DNA of 64,000 bases, from assembly GCA_963970005.1 (NCBI GenBank), contig CAXAMN010001348.1, positions 335,177 to 399,176 on the forward strand. Reading direction: 5' to 3'. Origin of the DNA: Durusdinium trenchii (lineage: Eukaryota; Sar; Dinophyceae; Suessiales; Symbiodiniaceae). How positions within the stretch are numbered: position 1 is the stretch's first letter; every line of letters starts with the position of its first letter. The notes under the pieces are model-generated. The model saw only the letters and a program-made list of their open reading frames with translations. It ran no database searches and was not told the DNA's origin. Of the stretch, positions 32,620-44,400 are shown in pieces. A program made the position numbers and the translations under genes.

Positions 32620-32756
32620 TGTGATTCATGAAGTGCACAAATCGAAAAGTGCACAACCATACCTCGTAGAAAGCCAAGCGCTACGAGTGTTTTCATCTTA
32701 CTTTGGCTCAAGGTTGAAAAGGCCCGACGCGCTGGGCATCCCATGTCATAACCACA
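32620..32756 (+). repeat. Element 2 3' LTR, 137 bp
   Basis: By eye it is base-for-base the same as the 5' LTR, including the paired GTGCAC palindromes, the hairpin and the spliced-leader-like CTTTGGCTCAAG (32701-32712). Confidence 0.93.
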
Positions 32757-32761
32757 GATTC
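32757..32761. repeat. Target-site duplication GATTC, right copy
   Basis: Matches GATTC at 23498-23502. Confidence 0.85.
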
Positions 32762-33182
32762 ATTTGGGTAAATGTATAAAAATAGTATGTATATATATAT
32801 ATATTACCTCTTATAGATATTTATACATATAAAGGTTACCTCTTCCAATGGGACGGTCAGTATTTTCTTGTCTCAGTTCCTGTCAACTTGGGAACACCCT
32901 GAGTCACCGCCCCGCCCCGTCGTCCCTAGCGCCCTGATCGGCCCAGGCCACGACGAAAAGGACGCCGGTTCGCCCAGCTCGTTTCGCCCTGGTGCAGCGA
33001 AGGAGACGGGCCGCCCCGGTCGTGCTGGCGAGTGCGGGGTGGGGGGTGCTCAGACCTTGTCAGCTGAGTGCAGATGGCCTTTCGCCAGAAACTTGAATGG
33101 ATCAAGCACCAAAACCCACACCCGATCCAGACCCTGATGGTTTTTGGGCCATGCCCATATGGGAGTGATTGGAAGTGTATTC
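32762..33182. other. Right flank of element 2; no gene seen
   Basis: A TA microsatellite lies at about 32790-32806. A GC-rich patch (32900-33080) has open frames of Pro/Gly/Arg-rich composition with no support as genes. Confidence 0.4.
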
Positions 33183-33284
33183 AGATAGGGAGACCTCCAC
33201 CCAGTTTGACCCCCTGGGTTCGGTTCAGGAAATAGACCAGTCTACCCAGCGACCGCGGTTTAAGGCCTGGGGGTCTCCCTATTA
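33183..33284 (-). repeat. MITE-like element, copy A
   Basis: It is bounded by ATAGGGAGACC and its near complement GGTCTCCCTAT, with internal CCAGTTTGACCCCCTGG. Its reverse complement aligns with copy B at 36004-36081 (GGAGACCCCCAG, CAGGGGGTCAAACTGG, GGTCTCCCTAT in the same order). No transposase is present. Confidence 0.6.
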
Positions 33285-33335
33285 GCCTCGAGTCTCGAGT
33301 CATGAACTGGATCCTGAAAGACGCGAATCTAGCGT

Positions 33336-33530
33336 CCTTGCTACTCATAATGCCCTTGTTATTGTTACTAGTAGCGATGCCGATGCCCTTTGTCATTACT
33401 AGTAACGATGGCCTCCAATCTATTTGCGATGGCCTCCAACTAGTAGTTTCTTGCTACTAGTAGCGATGGCCACCAACCTACTTGCGATGTCCTCCACCTA
33501 GTGGTTTCTTGCTACTAGCAAAATGAAAGT
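33336..33530. repeat. Minisatellite locus 2 (TAGTAGCGATG family)
   Basis: Five to six imperfect copies with CTTGCTACTAGTAGCGATG and GTTACTAGTAGCGATGCC. It lies about 50 bases beyond MITE copy A. Confidence 0.65.
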
Positions 33531-36003
33531 ACTGTAAGCTCCAAAGCCATCCTTAGAACCTTTGGGGTGATACTTGGAGCCTTACTACTGGGGCTGGTGC
33601 TTCAAGCTGCTCAGTGGTAGCATCTTGGTGCTATCCGCGGTGGTCACCAGGGTAGATGGAGTGAATCCCTTGTAACAGGCAGGACTGAACCACTAAGTAG
33701 AGAACGATCGAAGATTTGTGTTGCTTATGTTTTGGTCAGGCAATTTCACGTAGCAATGATAGCACCAGCTCGGAACATGATCACTGCAAAACAATAAATA
33801 CTTAATACTATATAAAGCAGATCTATTTGCATACCAACCAGGCTATGTACCTCAAAACTGATGCTGACAGCAAGCTTGCAGCAGAATGGTGTGATTGCGA
33901 TCCTGCCGCTTGTCAACTCTCAAAGACAGTTGAGAAGCTAAGCGACGCTCAAATGCGTAAGGACTTAAACATCTCAGCTTGAAAGATATGTTTGCCACTG
34001 AAAGCACTGTGGAAGGCTGCCAGCGACTCAAGACACATTTTTGCTCCATGCTGGAGGCTGTGAAGGACATCACAAAGGCATGAATTTGGCAAAGGGAGGC
34101 CCGGGAGGCCTGCCTTGCTTTGCCAGATCAAGGTCGTGAATCCTTTCTTTGGCTTCCTTTGCATTACAACAAGCACCACGAGGCTCAAAGAGAAGCCTGC
34201 CAACCCTGTCCCAATATGCCGCAGCTGCGGTAGCGGGCTGCAGCCTGAAAAAGGGCCATGGACAACAAGGTCAGCAGCCGCTTGACAACCGTTCAGTTGG
34301 TGCTCAGGGGTTGGTCATGTTTCAACATCACTCCGCAGCTTTGCTCAGTGGATGTGTGTTTGTGCTCCGCATGCGCTGTGCGTTCAGCTGTGCGTTTGCT
34401 CAGAGACTTGGTAGTTTGTGAGAGCATTCCAGTTGGAGACTCGTCGCAAGTCATGTTCATGGGAGGCGGGATGCTGGGAAACTGGGGAACGGATCGGGTC
34501 AAACTGGGGAATCGCTCTTCGGCACTGGAACCTACATGGGCTTGAGACATTTGAGGTCTCATTGGAGGTATCCATGAGTGCAAGCGGTTTTGTGTGCCTA
34601 TTGACCTCCTTGCATGTGTTCATTTCTGGCTTGGCAGTACCAAGAAGATCCAGTACTTTGCACATGTCCTTGGCATTCCACATTGGGACAAGCCAGATTC
34701 GTGCGGATTAGACAGTGACAATGTTAACCGACATACAAACGCATACCGTTGGCATTTCAAGATTGGTTGAGCTGGCAATTGTTGACAGAAAGGAGCTCGA
34801 CAAGGGTCCAGTTGAGGTTCAGTCTTCAAACCACCCATTTCTCGCTAAGATTCGAGGCTGTGTGCAGCAAGTAGACCTGGGGGTGGCTGCATATATGTGG
34901 CTCCATCCTTTGCATTTGATCACATGTCGAAGGTGGTGATAAGAGAGATGCCACCCCACCACCCACCAAATGCTCTTGGTCAGAGACTTCTTCAGGCAGC
35001 ACCTTCGGTGTTGCAGATAGAGTCACGCAACAAAAAATGAGATAAATCCTAGTCAGAGTGAAGAAGCGTCAAAAACCGCCGGGAAACATATTGACCCTAA
35101 GACGTTGATTGTTTAATGAATGATGGGATTGGACTGACATTGTTTAAAGGTTTGGTCCCCTAAACTGTATTAAACTACCGGATGCTTTAATAAAGGGTAT
35201 ACGAATCAATCGACCAAACTGCGGTTCAAATCAAAAGCAGCCACTATGATGGGCTCCACACGGATACGAGCAAAATCAATTATTCATGGTCCTTTCCGAA
35301 TTCCAGACAGCCGTGCTCGTGTTGCATGTTGGTTTTGGACATGTTCCATGTAATGGTATCTCCAGGCTAATTGTAGTGCTGGGTGAGATTTCCTATCCTT
35401 GGATCCAGTCTCCTTTGACTCTTTCCCAGACGCTCCACGCAAGGAAAATACGGCCTACATTCACCACCCAAAACCACCAAATGTAGGCCATATTTGCAGT
35501 CCCATGGGTAGCGTCCGGGATTGATCTTCGGACTTTTCCCACTCTTGGTCTCATAGCCAGTCAACGTATTAATTTGTTTGTACTTATAGGGACTTTTGGT
35601 GGTTGAGGCTGGCCTTGTGGATCTGCTTTGGTGTTCCTCAATGACTTGATGGATGCTCAATGTTGGAAAAGCTAAAGTAAGAACCACTGGGCCAGGGTGA
35701 CTGAAGTTATATATATATGTGGTATTTGTGTGTAGCCCAACCCTTCACAAGTGCAATGTTGCAGAAAGCCCAACCCTTCTCGCGTAGGTCAGAAAGGTGT
35801 GTATGTCCAACATCGTTTGATTTTACTCCTTTGGATTTGATAGTTCCTACCATGGTCATCTTAAGTACACGGTTAAACACTGCAAACTACCCCACCTGCC
35901 AATCACAGCAACAGGAGTTTCATTGTTCCAATTGTTCCAGCAACCAACGCGACACAGCTCTTGAGCAGTTGCATTTGGTGATGTGGGTGTATAGTTTAAA
36001 TCC
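33531..36003. other. No gene recognised
   Basis: AT-rich and repeat-poor. I could support no exon and no transposon end. A short TA run lies at about 35709-35719. Confidence 0.4.
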
Positions 36004-36081
36004 AGGAGACCCCCAGCAAAAGGGGTTTGGTCGAATTCCCGAACCTTCCAGGGGGTCAAACTGGTTTCGGTCTCCCTATTT
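36004..36081 (+). repeat. MITE-like element, copy B
   Basis: It starts GGAGACCCCCAG and ends GGTTTCGGTCTCCCTATT, with internal CAGGGGGTCAAACTGG. It is homologous, in reverse orientation, to copy A, and about 25 bases shorter. Confidence 0.6.
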
Positions 36082-36124
36082 GAGTACACGGTCGCCCTGT
36101 GTTCAGACTGTCGGGGCAACGCAG

Positions 36125-36225
36125 GACTGCGAGGCCAAGCAGCGCGAAAGGATAGTGGTGGAGGAGGAGGTGGTTTTCACATCGCCCAAGGCGGAGAGGG
36201 GCAAATGGAATGCGACGGGTGGTGG
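36125..36225 (+). CDS. Candidate small exon, acidic peptide
   Basis: After an AACGCAG acceptor the frame reads DCEAKQRERIVVEEEVVF then TSPKAERGKWN. Composition and a sharp AG boundary suggest an exon. No donor could be fixed and no family is recognised. It lies between MITE copy B and the minisatellite that follows. Confidence 0.3.
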
Positions 36226-36249
36226 TTTCAGAATGTTTCAGATATCTTG

Positions 36250-36622
36250 CTACTTAGTTACTAGTAGGGATGCCCTTGCTAGTTACTAGAAGCGATGCAC
36301 TTGCTAGTTACTAGGAGCGATGCACTTGCAAGTTACTAGGAGCGATGCACTTGCTAGTTACTAGTAGTAGACTAGGAGCGATGCACTTGCTAGTTACCTG
36401 TAGTAGACTAGGAGCGATGCACTTGCTAGTTACAAGGAGCGGTGCACTTGCTAGTTACTAGGAGCGATGCACTTGCTAGTTACTAGGAGTGATGCACTTG
36501 CTAGTTACTAGGAGCGATGCACTTGCTAGTTACTAGGAGCGATGCACTTGCTCCTAGGGCTCTTGAGACCAGTAGCGATGCACTTGCTACTAGTAGCAAT
36601 GCCCTTGTTACTGGATGGCACA
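36250..36622. repeat. Minisatellite locus 3, about a dozen copies of a 25-bp unit
   Basis: A 25-base unit with core GCGATGCACTTGCTAG repeats head to tail, with occasional insertions (TAGTAGACTAG). It is the largest and most regular of the three loci of this family in the window. There are no unique spacers, so it is not a CRISPR array. Confidence 0.85.
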
Positions 36623-37966
36623 AGAGTTGATTCGCTTGGGGGTGTATCAGATTGGTAGATAATGTGCAGCAAGGCTTCCAGAATGGTGGACCGGTTTGTT
36701 GGAGATCAGATCAGCGTGCAGCAGTATCAACAGACTGATTCGGTTGCAAAGCTGAGGATAAGCCGGGGATTGTTCAAGTGAATATCACCACTTGCACCAG
36801 ACCATTCGGACAAGTCCAACTGTAGGTGGGTTGTGAACATGTCGGTCCTACCTGTGCAAACAAAGACAGAACCTGCCCCATGGGATTGACACAAAACCTG
36901 AATGCTCGCAAGGGTTTCTTGGACAGCCGGACAGGCATGGTGGTGCCTGATGCGACAGAACACCCAAATGTACAGTACAGCTCGACAAATGATATTGCGA
37001 TGGATCCACTACAAAGCATTCGGAACACTTGCACATTCCATAGGTAAACACCCCTTTGCATTGATTTGAAAGCCTGCCCCAAGCATTTCAATTGGAAGTC
37101 ACTGAAGGTGAGGGGAGGGCCCATCAGGAAGAAGCTGGCTCGCTTAACCCCACTAAACCCCAACCTCGAAGCTGTCGCCGGCCTTCTCCAATTAAATCCA
37201 AAGGGAGTGAAGCTTCTGGACATGAACTTCAGCAGTTTCTGCCAAACCGTGGCGCCGTGGCCCAACCGCTGGGCTGCCGTCCAAACCCCTGGGCTTCCTC
37301 TCTTGGCGCCAAACCCCACCGGGTTTGGACGCGTGCTTGTTTCGGGTCGGTTGGGCCCGTTGGAGCGATCCGACGGTCGAAACGTTTGAACGTTTTGGGT
37401 GGGGGGGGGGGGGCAGAGAAGGAGATAGAAGGAGACTTGGAGACTCAAGGATTGTGAGTTCTAGTTCTCCAGGCAAGTCCAAAACCAAGAAAAACATGTC
37501 GAACACAACTGGGTCCGACCTCGGAATCCATGCGCCACCGGTCGGGCTTTGCCTCGTGACTCGTAAGACTGCTCTTGCCTGCTGTGTCGCTTCTGCAAGC
37601 GATGCTTCTTTTTCTGGGGCAGTGTCCCATCAGCAAAGACGAGCAAAACATTGAAGAAACTGTTGGAGACACATAGATTTTCCATAGATTCATGGCCAAA
37701 CATTCTCTGTGAAGCAAGACAGTGACTGGTAAGACTGATTCTGTATGGTAGGACTGATCAATCTCAGGCATCAACCCCAATTCAAGCAAGAATGTTCTTT
37801 TTGTGACCAAGATTACTGGGATGTTCTCAGTACCTTGTGTCCATGCATGATCCATACAGGTCGAGTCCCCCAAGAATGTGAGGCCCGAGCCGAATTGGAA
37901 CGATCGGAACGTGGAGCGTGGCGAGTGATTTGTCAGGATTGCAGGCTTGGAAGGTGGACTGCGAGT
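36623..37966. other. No firm gene
   Basis: A minus-strand open frame of 224 codons (36774-37448) crosses a G12-type homopolymer and has no domain signature. A plus-strand patch near 37879-37948 reads ECEARAELERSERGAW and ends CAG/GCTTGG, so it may be an exon with a GC donor. Nothing else is supported. Confidence 0.3.
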
Positions 37967-38074
37967 CTACAGTGGTTTCAGAGTAGATGGCACAGACCTC
38001 AAGATGTCCTTTACATGGGGGTTCATATAAACCACCTCTTGAGGTCTGTGCCATCTACGCTCAATCCACTATAG
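37967..38074. repeat. Long hairpin, 37-base arms, miRNA-precursor-like
   Basis: The left arm (37967-38003) and right arm (38038-38074) are reverse complements with four mismatches. A perfect 21-base block beginning GTAGATGGCACAGACC lies at the inner end. The loop is 34 bases. It could be a small-RNA precursor or a tiny fold-back transposon; sequence alone cannot decide. Confidence 0.7.
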
Positions 38075-41000
38075 AATTACAGTAAGGCATTTGGTTTCAT
38101 GGGTTCTTGTGTTCCTGAGCCCACCACCCCAGGTCTTATGCAAGGTCCTCGAGGAGAACTTCCAGACATGTCAATTTTTGGACATCCTGTACACCGGTGT
38201 TTGGCTTGTTGACTGTATGCCTTTGTTTCCAGCTTGTGGATGTGGCAGATGGGTCGGAAGAAAGTCCAATAGTGGACACATCAAGCGGGCTCATCAAAGC
38301 GTCATAGACTGGTTCCTTTTGCTCAAGAAGACTTCGTTGATCCAAGTGACCAAAGTTTAATGACCGACTGTCCGCACAGGCGCAAGTCTACATTGAAACC
38401 CCGTGGGAAGACAAATCAAAACTAAACTATACATGTAGGTCCTCACTAGGTCCGCTTAGACTCCGGAAAGTATCCTTTCCATCTCACTCTGAAGACGATA
38501 TAACAACCAAAAACTGTTTGTATGGTTGTATGGTTTCAACATTTAACAACTCTTGTTGTTTTTTTTCCGCATTTTTTGCGGTGCACCAATGCTTTCTGAC
38601 CGTTCCCCTGCATTCGGGACGCATCGTGCCCCAGGATTGATGCGAAGTCGGATGCACCGAGCGAGGTGCGAAGTTGGTCGTGTTTGGGTGTCTTCTTTCG
38701 GAGACGAGCGGAATTCGCTGCAGGTGGCAGGTGGGCCCATGTTGAAAAACACATATTGGGCATGAAGCATACACCCGAGCCCATGGTGATGGGATTTCAC
38801 TGGATTTGGATGGGCTACGTTGCCAGGTGTCCAACTAGTTTCCCTCGTTTTGGATGTGGAAACCGATTTCGCCACATCGAAGAATGCAGGTGCCCGCCCA
38901 CTTGCGACTGCCGCCGGGGGTCCCAAGGTCGGTCCCGGTGGCGCCGAAAGGAGGCCAATGCAGTGGGAAGGGCAGCCATGGTCCAAATGTTGCGAATTGA
39001 AAAAGAGTAGATACAAGAGTTAATTAGTTTTAACTCTGGAGTTAATTCTTCAGGATTTGCTACTCTTCAAGGGTTCCATCAGAAGCATTGACTTGGGAGT
39101 TAATTCCTCCTTCAAATCCGGGCCTTTGAACGTCCAAGCCACAAAATAGCCACCACTCGGAGTCCCGCAATGGATGGGTTGAGGGGCCCTGAACAGGGCA
39201 GGATGCTGGTGGAATCATGCAGTTACAACATGTTTGGTCCAAGGTCCGTTTTGGTAACACCCCGCCTATTTGGTCTTGTGACTGGCCAGGAGATGCAGCA
39301 TGCACAAAACAAACAAAATAACTCATTATAGAACAATGCCGTTGCGGAATTGGCAAAAGGCTACATCCAGCGTTGTGTGTACAAGCGGCCTCATGTGTGT
39401 CGCTTTGATTTGGGTACAACTTTGTAATGTGTTTAACAAAGAACACCCACCCTCACACGCAACAAACTCTTTCATGAAATCTGATCACTTGGGACCGTCT
39501 GACATCTCCGGACATGGTTCGACTTGAGGGTATCTTAAAGGGTTGAGGAAATTGGATTAAACCCTGATCGACTTCACAGATCTTCACAGGTGATTCTGCT
39601 GGTCTTCAAGTCATGCTCCAAGGCTACCAGATTTCACGCCTTGTTTCACCTGAATGAGAGATGTTTGGGGACCAATGGATGTGCCCTTTTGTGCCAGAAA
39701 TAGCTTTATGTTTAGACCAGCCTTTTGGCCACTCAGCATGAACATCACATGAAACACCGAGCATTGAAGGAGATCCAAGGCAACGGAAGTGGCAGTGGCT
39801 TGTGTGGGCGCAATCGTCGCTGTGGATAAGACTGAGCTTTTCTTCATAGCAGATGTTCGAGGGTTATGTGAACCAGGGTGCCTTCGACAAGGACGGAGGA
39901 ATTCACCTGATCAGTTTCGTATTGAGCGTCGTTGGTCTGAAAAGAAGCTGAGAATGGTCACCTTCTACCGGAGGATTTCCAAGAACAGCTGTTCATTTTT
40001 CAAGTATCTACCAGCCTGGGGATGCCTAGAGGTCTAGGAGGTATACCTGGTTTGGCTTAAGGATATTTTGTCCATATGGTTGGATGCCCTTCTGGGGGAT
40101 GTGTTTTTTCCAGTTTCCTTACGCAAATCCAAGTATTGGTGTTGGGGGTGTAGAAACAAATAGTTGTATTAATGTTGCATTGGTTTAGGTGGTTCCAGCC
40201 TGAACATGTTTCTCACCTGCGCAACCCACGGCCTCCGAGGCCTTTCACGTTTCCATCAGTTCGTCCAAAACGCGTGGCACGCGTGCAGTCTCCGACTGCT
40301 GGTGCATCTCCCTGGATCGGTCGCCACCGAGGATTGGGGAGCCCAAGTCAGTGAAGCCTGCATTGCCCAAGTCGGTGCTGGTCTCGTCTGAGCTGGAATG
40401 TCCCAAGGTGCCCTTCTGGTGCCCTGGGCGCGCGTTGGGGGAGAAAGGAGTTTTCAAAGGAAACAGACCGAGCATTCGCAGTGTTGGGTTGATTCTCTTG
40501 CAAGAGGATCCATGTTTGACTATGTTGGACTTAGTTTTCAAACTGAACAAATGGGCACTTTTCTGGTAATTGGATCCTTGTGGCTCTCATTCATGCTTGC
40601 AGTTGCTGTTCTATTTGCCTGTCTTCTTTTTCCACACACACCAAACACATCAGTTCCCCAAGAACAAGAGGCATTTCATGGCAAGCAGAACCTGGCAATC
40701 TGAACCTCTTTTGACCGAAAAGTCTCTCCCAACCCCCTTGGCGATCTGAAGGTCCGGAAGGTCTCACGGTCCCACCGCGAGGCCGAGCCATGTGGACGGG
40801 CGCAGCCGGTCCCGCACGTGGAGTCCCGGTCCGCCCGGGTCCGTCGGCGATCCGAAAGCATCCGAAGATCCAACGAGCTGCTGTTCACATGTGTTCAACT
40901 GAAGGAAACATGATGATTTGGAGGAGAAGACGCTCATTTTTATTGTATTTCAGAGGTTGTACAAACCATGTCGGTCGGGGTGGAGTGTATGAATCAAGGA

Positions 41001-41184
41001 TCTTGATAAGGTGGAGACTGGTTGGTTCCATTGATGGACCATTCTACTCATAGTCGTAGCCTTTTTGAGTGAGTCATGAACCATGTCCTGGAAACTTCGT
41101 AAGCTAAGTTCCTCGAGTGGACTCCCAAAACAGATCAGCAGTTGAAGGAAGAAGCCCTGCTTCACCAGGTATTTACAAGATATT
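38075..41184. other. No firm gene
   Basis: Possible coding patches occur at about 38880-39000 (NAGARPLATAAGGPKVGPGG after an AG) and 40290-40390, without confirmed splice sites. No long repeat or transposon is recognised. Confidence 0.25.
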
Positions 41185-41419
41185 CCTGGACCTTCCAACT
41201 ACCAAAAAATTATGGTTGTTTTGGTTTTATGGTCGTTTTGGTCGTTTTGTTTGTTTTGCGTTATTTTGCGGATTTTTGTGGTTGTTTGCTGGTTTTTTGC
41301 GCGCGTTTTGTGCTAATTTGCGGTCGTTTTGTCGGTTGCGCTGATTTGCGGGCGTTTGCGCGGAAAACCGGGTCAATAACCAAAACTACCAGAATTTTTT
41401 GGTCGTTGGAAGATCCAGG
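41185..41419. mobile_element. Fold-back (MITE-like) element with 40-bp terminal inverted repeats
   Basis: CCTGGACCTTCCAACTACC... at 41185-41224 and its reverse complement at 41380-41419 match with about four differences over 40 bases. The 155-base interior is a T/G-rich array of GTTTTG/TTTGCGG words. No open frame of transposase type is present, so it would be non-autonomous. I could not identify a clear target-site duplication. Confidence 0.7.
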
Positions 41420-44400
41420 TTGTGCTTAAGTAGGTGGATGGTACCCATCTTTGGCGGTGCAGGAAAACCTAGGAAATCTGAGTGATTCAACAATACAGCC
41501 CCTCAAGAAAGAATGCAGTTTGGCCAGAAGATACTGATCCCAGCATTGGATGTAATGGCCAAACGGGCATTTTTTCGCTGTGGGTTTGGCACCGTGAGCA
41601 CAATCGACACTAGAGACGTGATTGCTTTGCCTGGTGGAAGAAAACCAAACACTGTGTTGCGTTGCTCGTGTTTCGCCATCCAATTGAAGAAATCGCCACC
41701 AATAGACCAGACATCGCGAAGAATTGCTCATTTTCCCCTACCGCAATCAATGGGACATTGTGGTAGTGGAACGATCCAGGCAGGCGAACTGACGGATATG
41801 GTAGAATGGTCAGATCAGATTATGTTTTAGAAAAAAGTTTTGTGACTAACGGGTCATTGTCATGATTACATTGTGGTGGGTTGATGGCTGCGTCTCACAA
41901 CTCATTGCCCAGCAGATGCACAAAAAAGAACATATTGGGCACAATCTGAAGTTTCTCAAAAAACATGGCTGAGAACTTCAACATGGCATCCCCTTCACAA
42001 CAGACATGAGCACCCACTCACCCTGGATTCGACCACGTTTGCTTTACCCAAGGAAGAACGCTGACGCTCGCAACTGCTGCATGAGCTCACGCAGCAGAAC
42101 AGTAGGCAGCAGAATCTTCAGCAAGGCCCCCCCCATGAAGCATCGTGAAGCTCATCAGCTGCCCCGTTCCGGTGGAGCAAGGGGCGCCCGAAGACATTCG
42201 CGCCAACCATCACAAAGCCACAACAGGCGACGGCAACCAAAGGACGTGCGTCGGGAAGAACATCCCAAACCTGGAGTGGTGACCGAAGACATTCATCTTC
42301 CTTCCTGAAAAAGCTCCAGACAGCCGCAGTCAGTGACCAGAACACACTCGCTGCTTCAACCACCGCTGCGCAACAAAGGCTCTGGACAGAGCAGCGCCCC
42401 GTGGACAGAGCAACGCCATGGTGATCGGACACGTCCTTACGGCTGGATCGCTGGCGTTTGACACGTTCCTGGGCGGAAGAGAACGGGAGGACAGAGAGCA
42501 CACATGTGACATAAGTGGTTGCATGTGGTGGCTCAAAAAGTCAGACTCCAGAATCATAGGACGAGATAGTTGGTTGATAATAATCTGTTGCCATGTTGAC
42601 TTTAGTTAGTTCTTTTTACATCCTTTTTACCAATTCTCTTCCAAGCTTTCAGCTTACAGACTTCACCATGAAGGCCGGTGGCCGGGATCTGGCGCCGTGG
42701 GAAAGCGGATGGGACCGGGAGTGGGGCGTCCGCACTGGACGCGCCGGCGGGTCCGGTCTTGGTCTGGTTTCCATGTAGTGAAGGCCAGTGATTGCTGGGC
42801 CACCTCAAGCGTGGTCAGTTGGTCTCCGCAAGAACTATATTTAACATATGATTGATATTTGTATAGTTATATTTAGACTTGTATAACTACTGTATAACCA
42901 ATCGCAAATCCTGCATGATCTTGATACCTGGTGTGGGAAACAGGTAAACAATCAGGGTCTAACTAATGTGGCACAAATATGTTCCTGTATACGGATTCTG
43001 AGTACAGTGCCTGAACACAGATTCAGGGAATTTAGCGTGAAACACCTGTGGAGGCCTCCATGCAGGACCAGGCATATGCCCGCATTTTTTGCTCCCATCG
43101 GCCCAGGTTGGAGTACAACCGCGATGGATTCGCTGCAGCCGCGGGCATGCGGCAGAACCAGATGCCACTTTTTGGGCAGAACATGGCAGAACCAAAGTTT
43201 ATCAAGTTTGGGATGCCGAAGCTTAGATTAGTTGCTGTGGGCTCTAATCACTCTACAATTCTATGTCCTGTTGAGTTGGGGGTTATTTGCTAATTGACCA
43301 GTCTGTTGCATTCTGTTGCTAGCACCTTGCACGGTTGCACCGCCACTTTTTTTTGCACCTGGCAGTCGAGTTAGTCCGTCTTCCGGCTGAAATGACATCA
43401 AGGTACCAGGAGAAGAGCTACCATATCAACCTCATTGCTGCTTTAAGACGCTCAGTCCGCACAGTCCGCCACTGTGGCGTTCCCACGTATCTGGGGTCCA
43501 CTCAGGATCGCTTCCTTAGCTGGGTATCAGAATCCGGATCGCAGCCCAATCACAGCTCCGGTGCCCCGCGCTTCTCCCGTTGGTCACGGTGGATTCCGGT
43601 TATTTCACACGGTGTGGACGTGGAAGACCTGGTCCAGTCTGTGGAGCTGCCATTCCTGAAGACCATGAAGACCGGAAGATCGAACTACAAGAACCCTACT
43701 TGCCGAACTAAGTCGTTGGGCACCACGAAACCAGTTCAATGGGGAATGGATCCAACCTTTTGGGCAGCGCGCAAGCGTCCCCGACACCCACCGACACCGG
43801 CCTTTGGCAGGGTTTTATGGATCCTGACGAAGCAACATGAACAGGATGTGACAAGATGGAAGGCCCCTCCCCGGCGAATTCCTGCCACCCTTGGATTTTC
43901 TACCATCAATCTCTGTGTGTGTTCTAGATCCCGACTTTGCAGGACCTGATTGTGTTTGGTCGTGGGCTGGAAGAAACACCCAAGAGAAGCACCACGTCCT
44001 TTTTGCGGGGCTTCCAAGAGTGCTAGAACATGCCCGAGATCTGAAGTCTTTAACTTGGAAGCATGGGGTGAATGAGTTGAAACACAAAAGATTCCGGTGC
44101 ATGTTCGCACGGAGTTCATCGCGGGTTTTGTGAACAACCAGTCTGATGAACCCTATCGTTTCTTGACACATGTCATTTCACCAACTTGCCCGCCTAATCT
44201 CCGCTTTTCATTCTGCCCAACTCATCCAGCATCGCCAGCACAAGACCCGGCGTCCTGATCACTGGCATCTCCTTGTGCTGATGTCCGATAACTAAGGAGA
44301 AGAACTTCGAGACTTCATGACCATTTTTGTGGGTCGGATGAGCAATATCATGATCATGGACCGACTTGACGCGCTTTTCCGAAGCGAGAGTTGGCGTACC

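Larger units (their letters stand above)
23503..32756 (+). mobile_element. Element 2: complete Ty1/copia LTR retrotransposon, 9,254 bp
   Basis: Two 137-bp LTRs (TG...CA ends) that I read as identical flank a gag-protease-methyltransferase-like-integrase-RT-RNase H region, an order with integrase before RT that defines Ty1/copia. A 5-bp duplication, a primer binding site next to the 5' LTR and a polypurine tract before the 3' LTR complete the structure. The coding region has frame breaks near 26550-26575, 29090-29110 and at a G7 run (30757-30763), plus a TAG at 29717-29719. Identical LTRs imply a recent insertion, so either the copy was mobilised in trans after decay, or part of the breakage is sequence error. 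Confidence 0.92.

Noticed and set aside
35717-36289. Open plus-strand frame of 190 codons
   Set aside because: It runs across MITE copy B and into the minisatellite region; only the short patch from 36125 has coding character.
36250-36622. CRISPR-like regular repeat
   Set aside because: The repeats are head to tail without unique spacers, vary in sequence, and the context is eukaryotic; it is a minisatellite.
43048-43293. Possible RCC1-type repeat (VAVGSNHSTIL)
   Set aside because: A single short resemblance without the glycine pattern or a second repeat unit.
43335-43949. Open plus-strand frame of 204 codons
   Set aside because: No domain, uneven composition and no start or splice context; kept only as a remark in the region entry.
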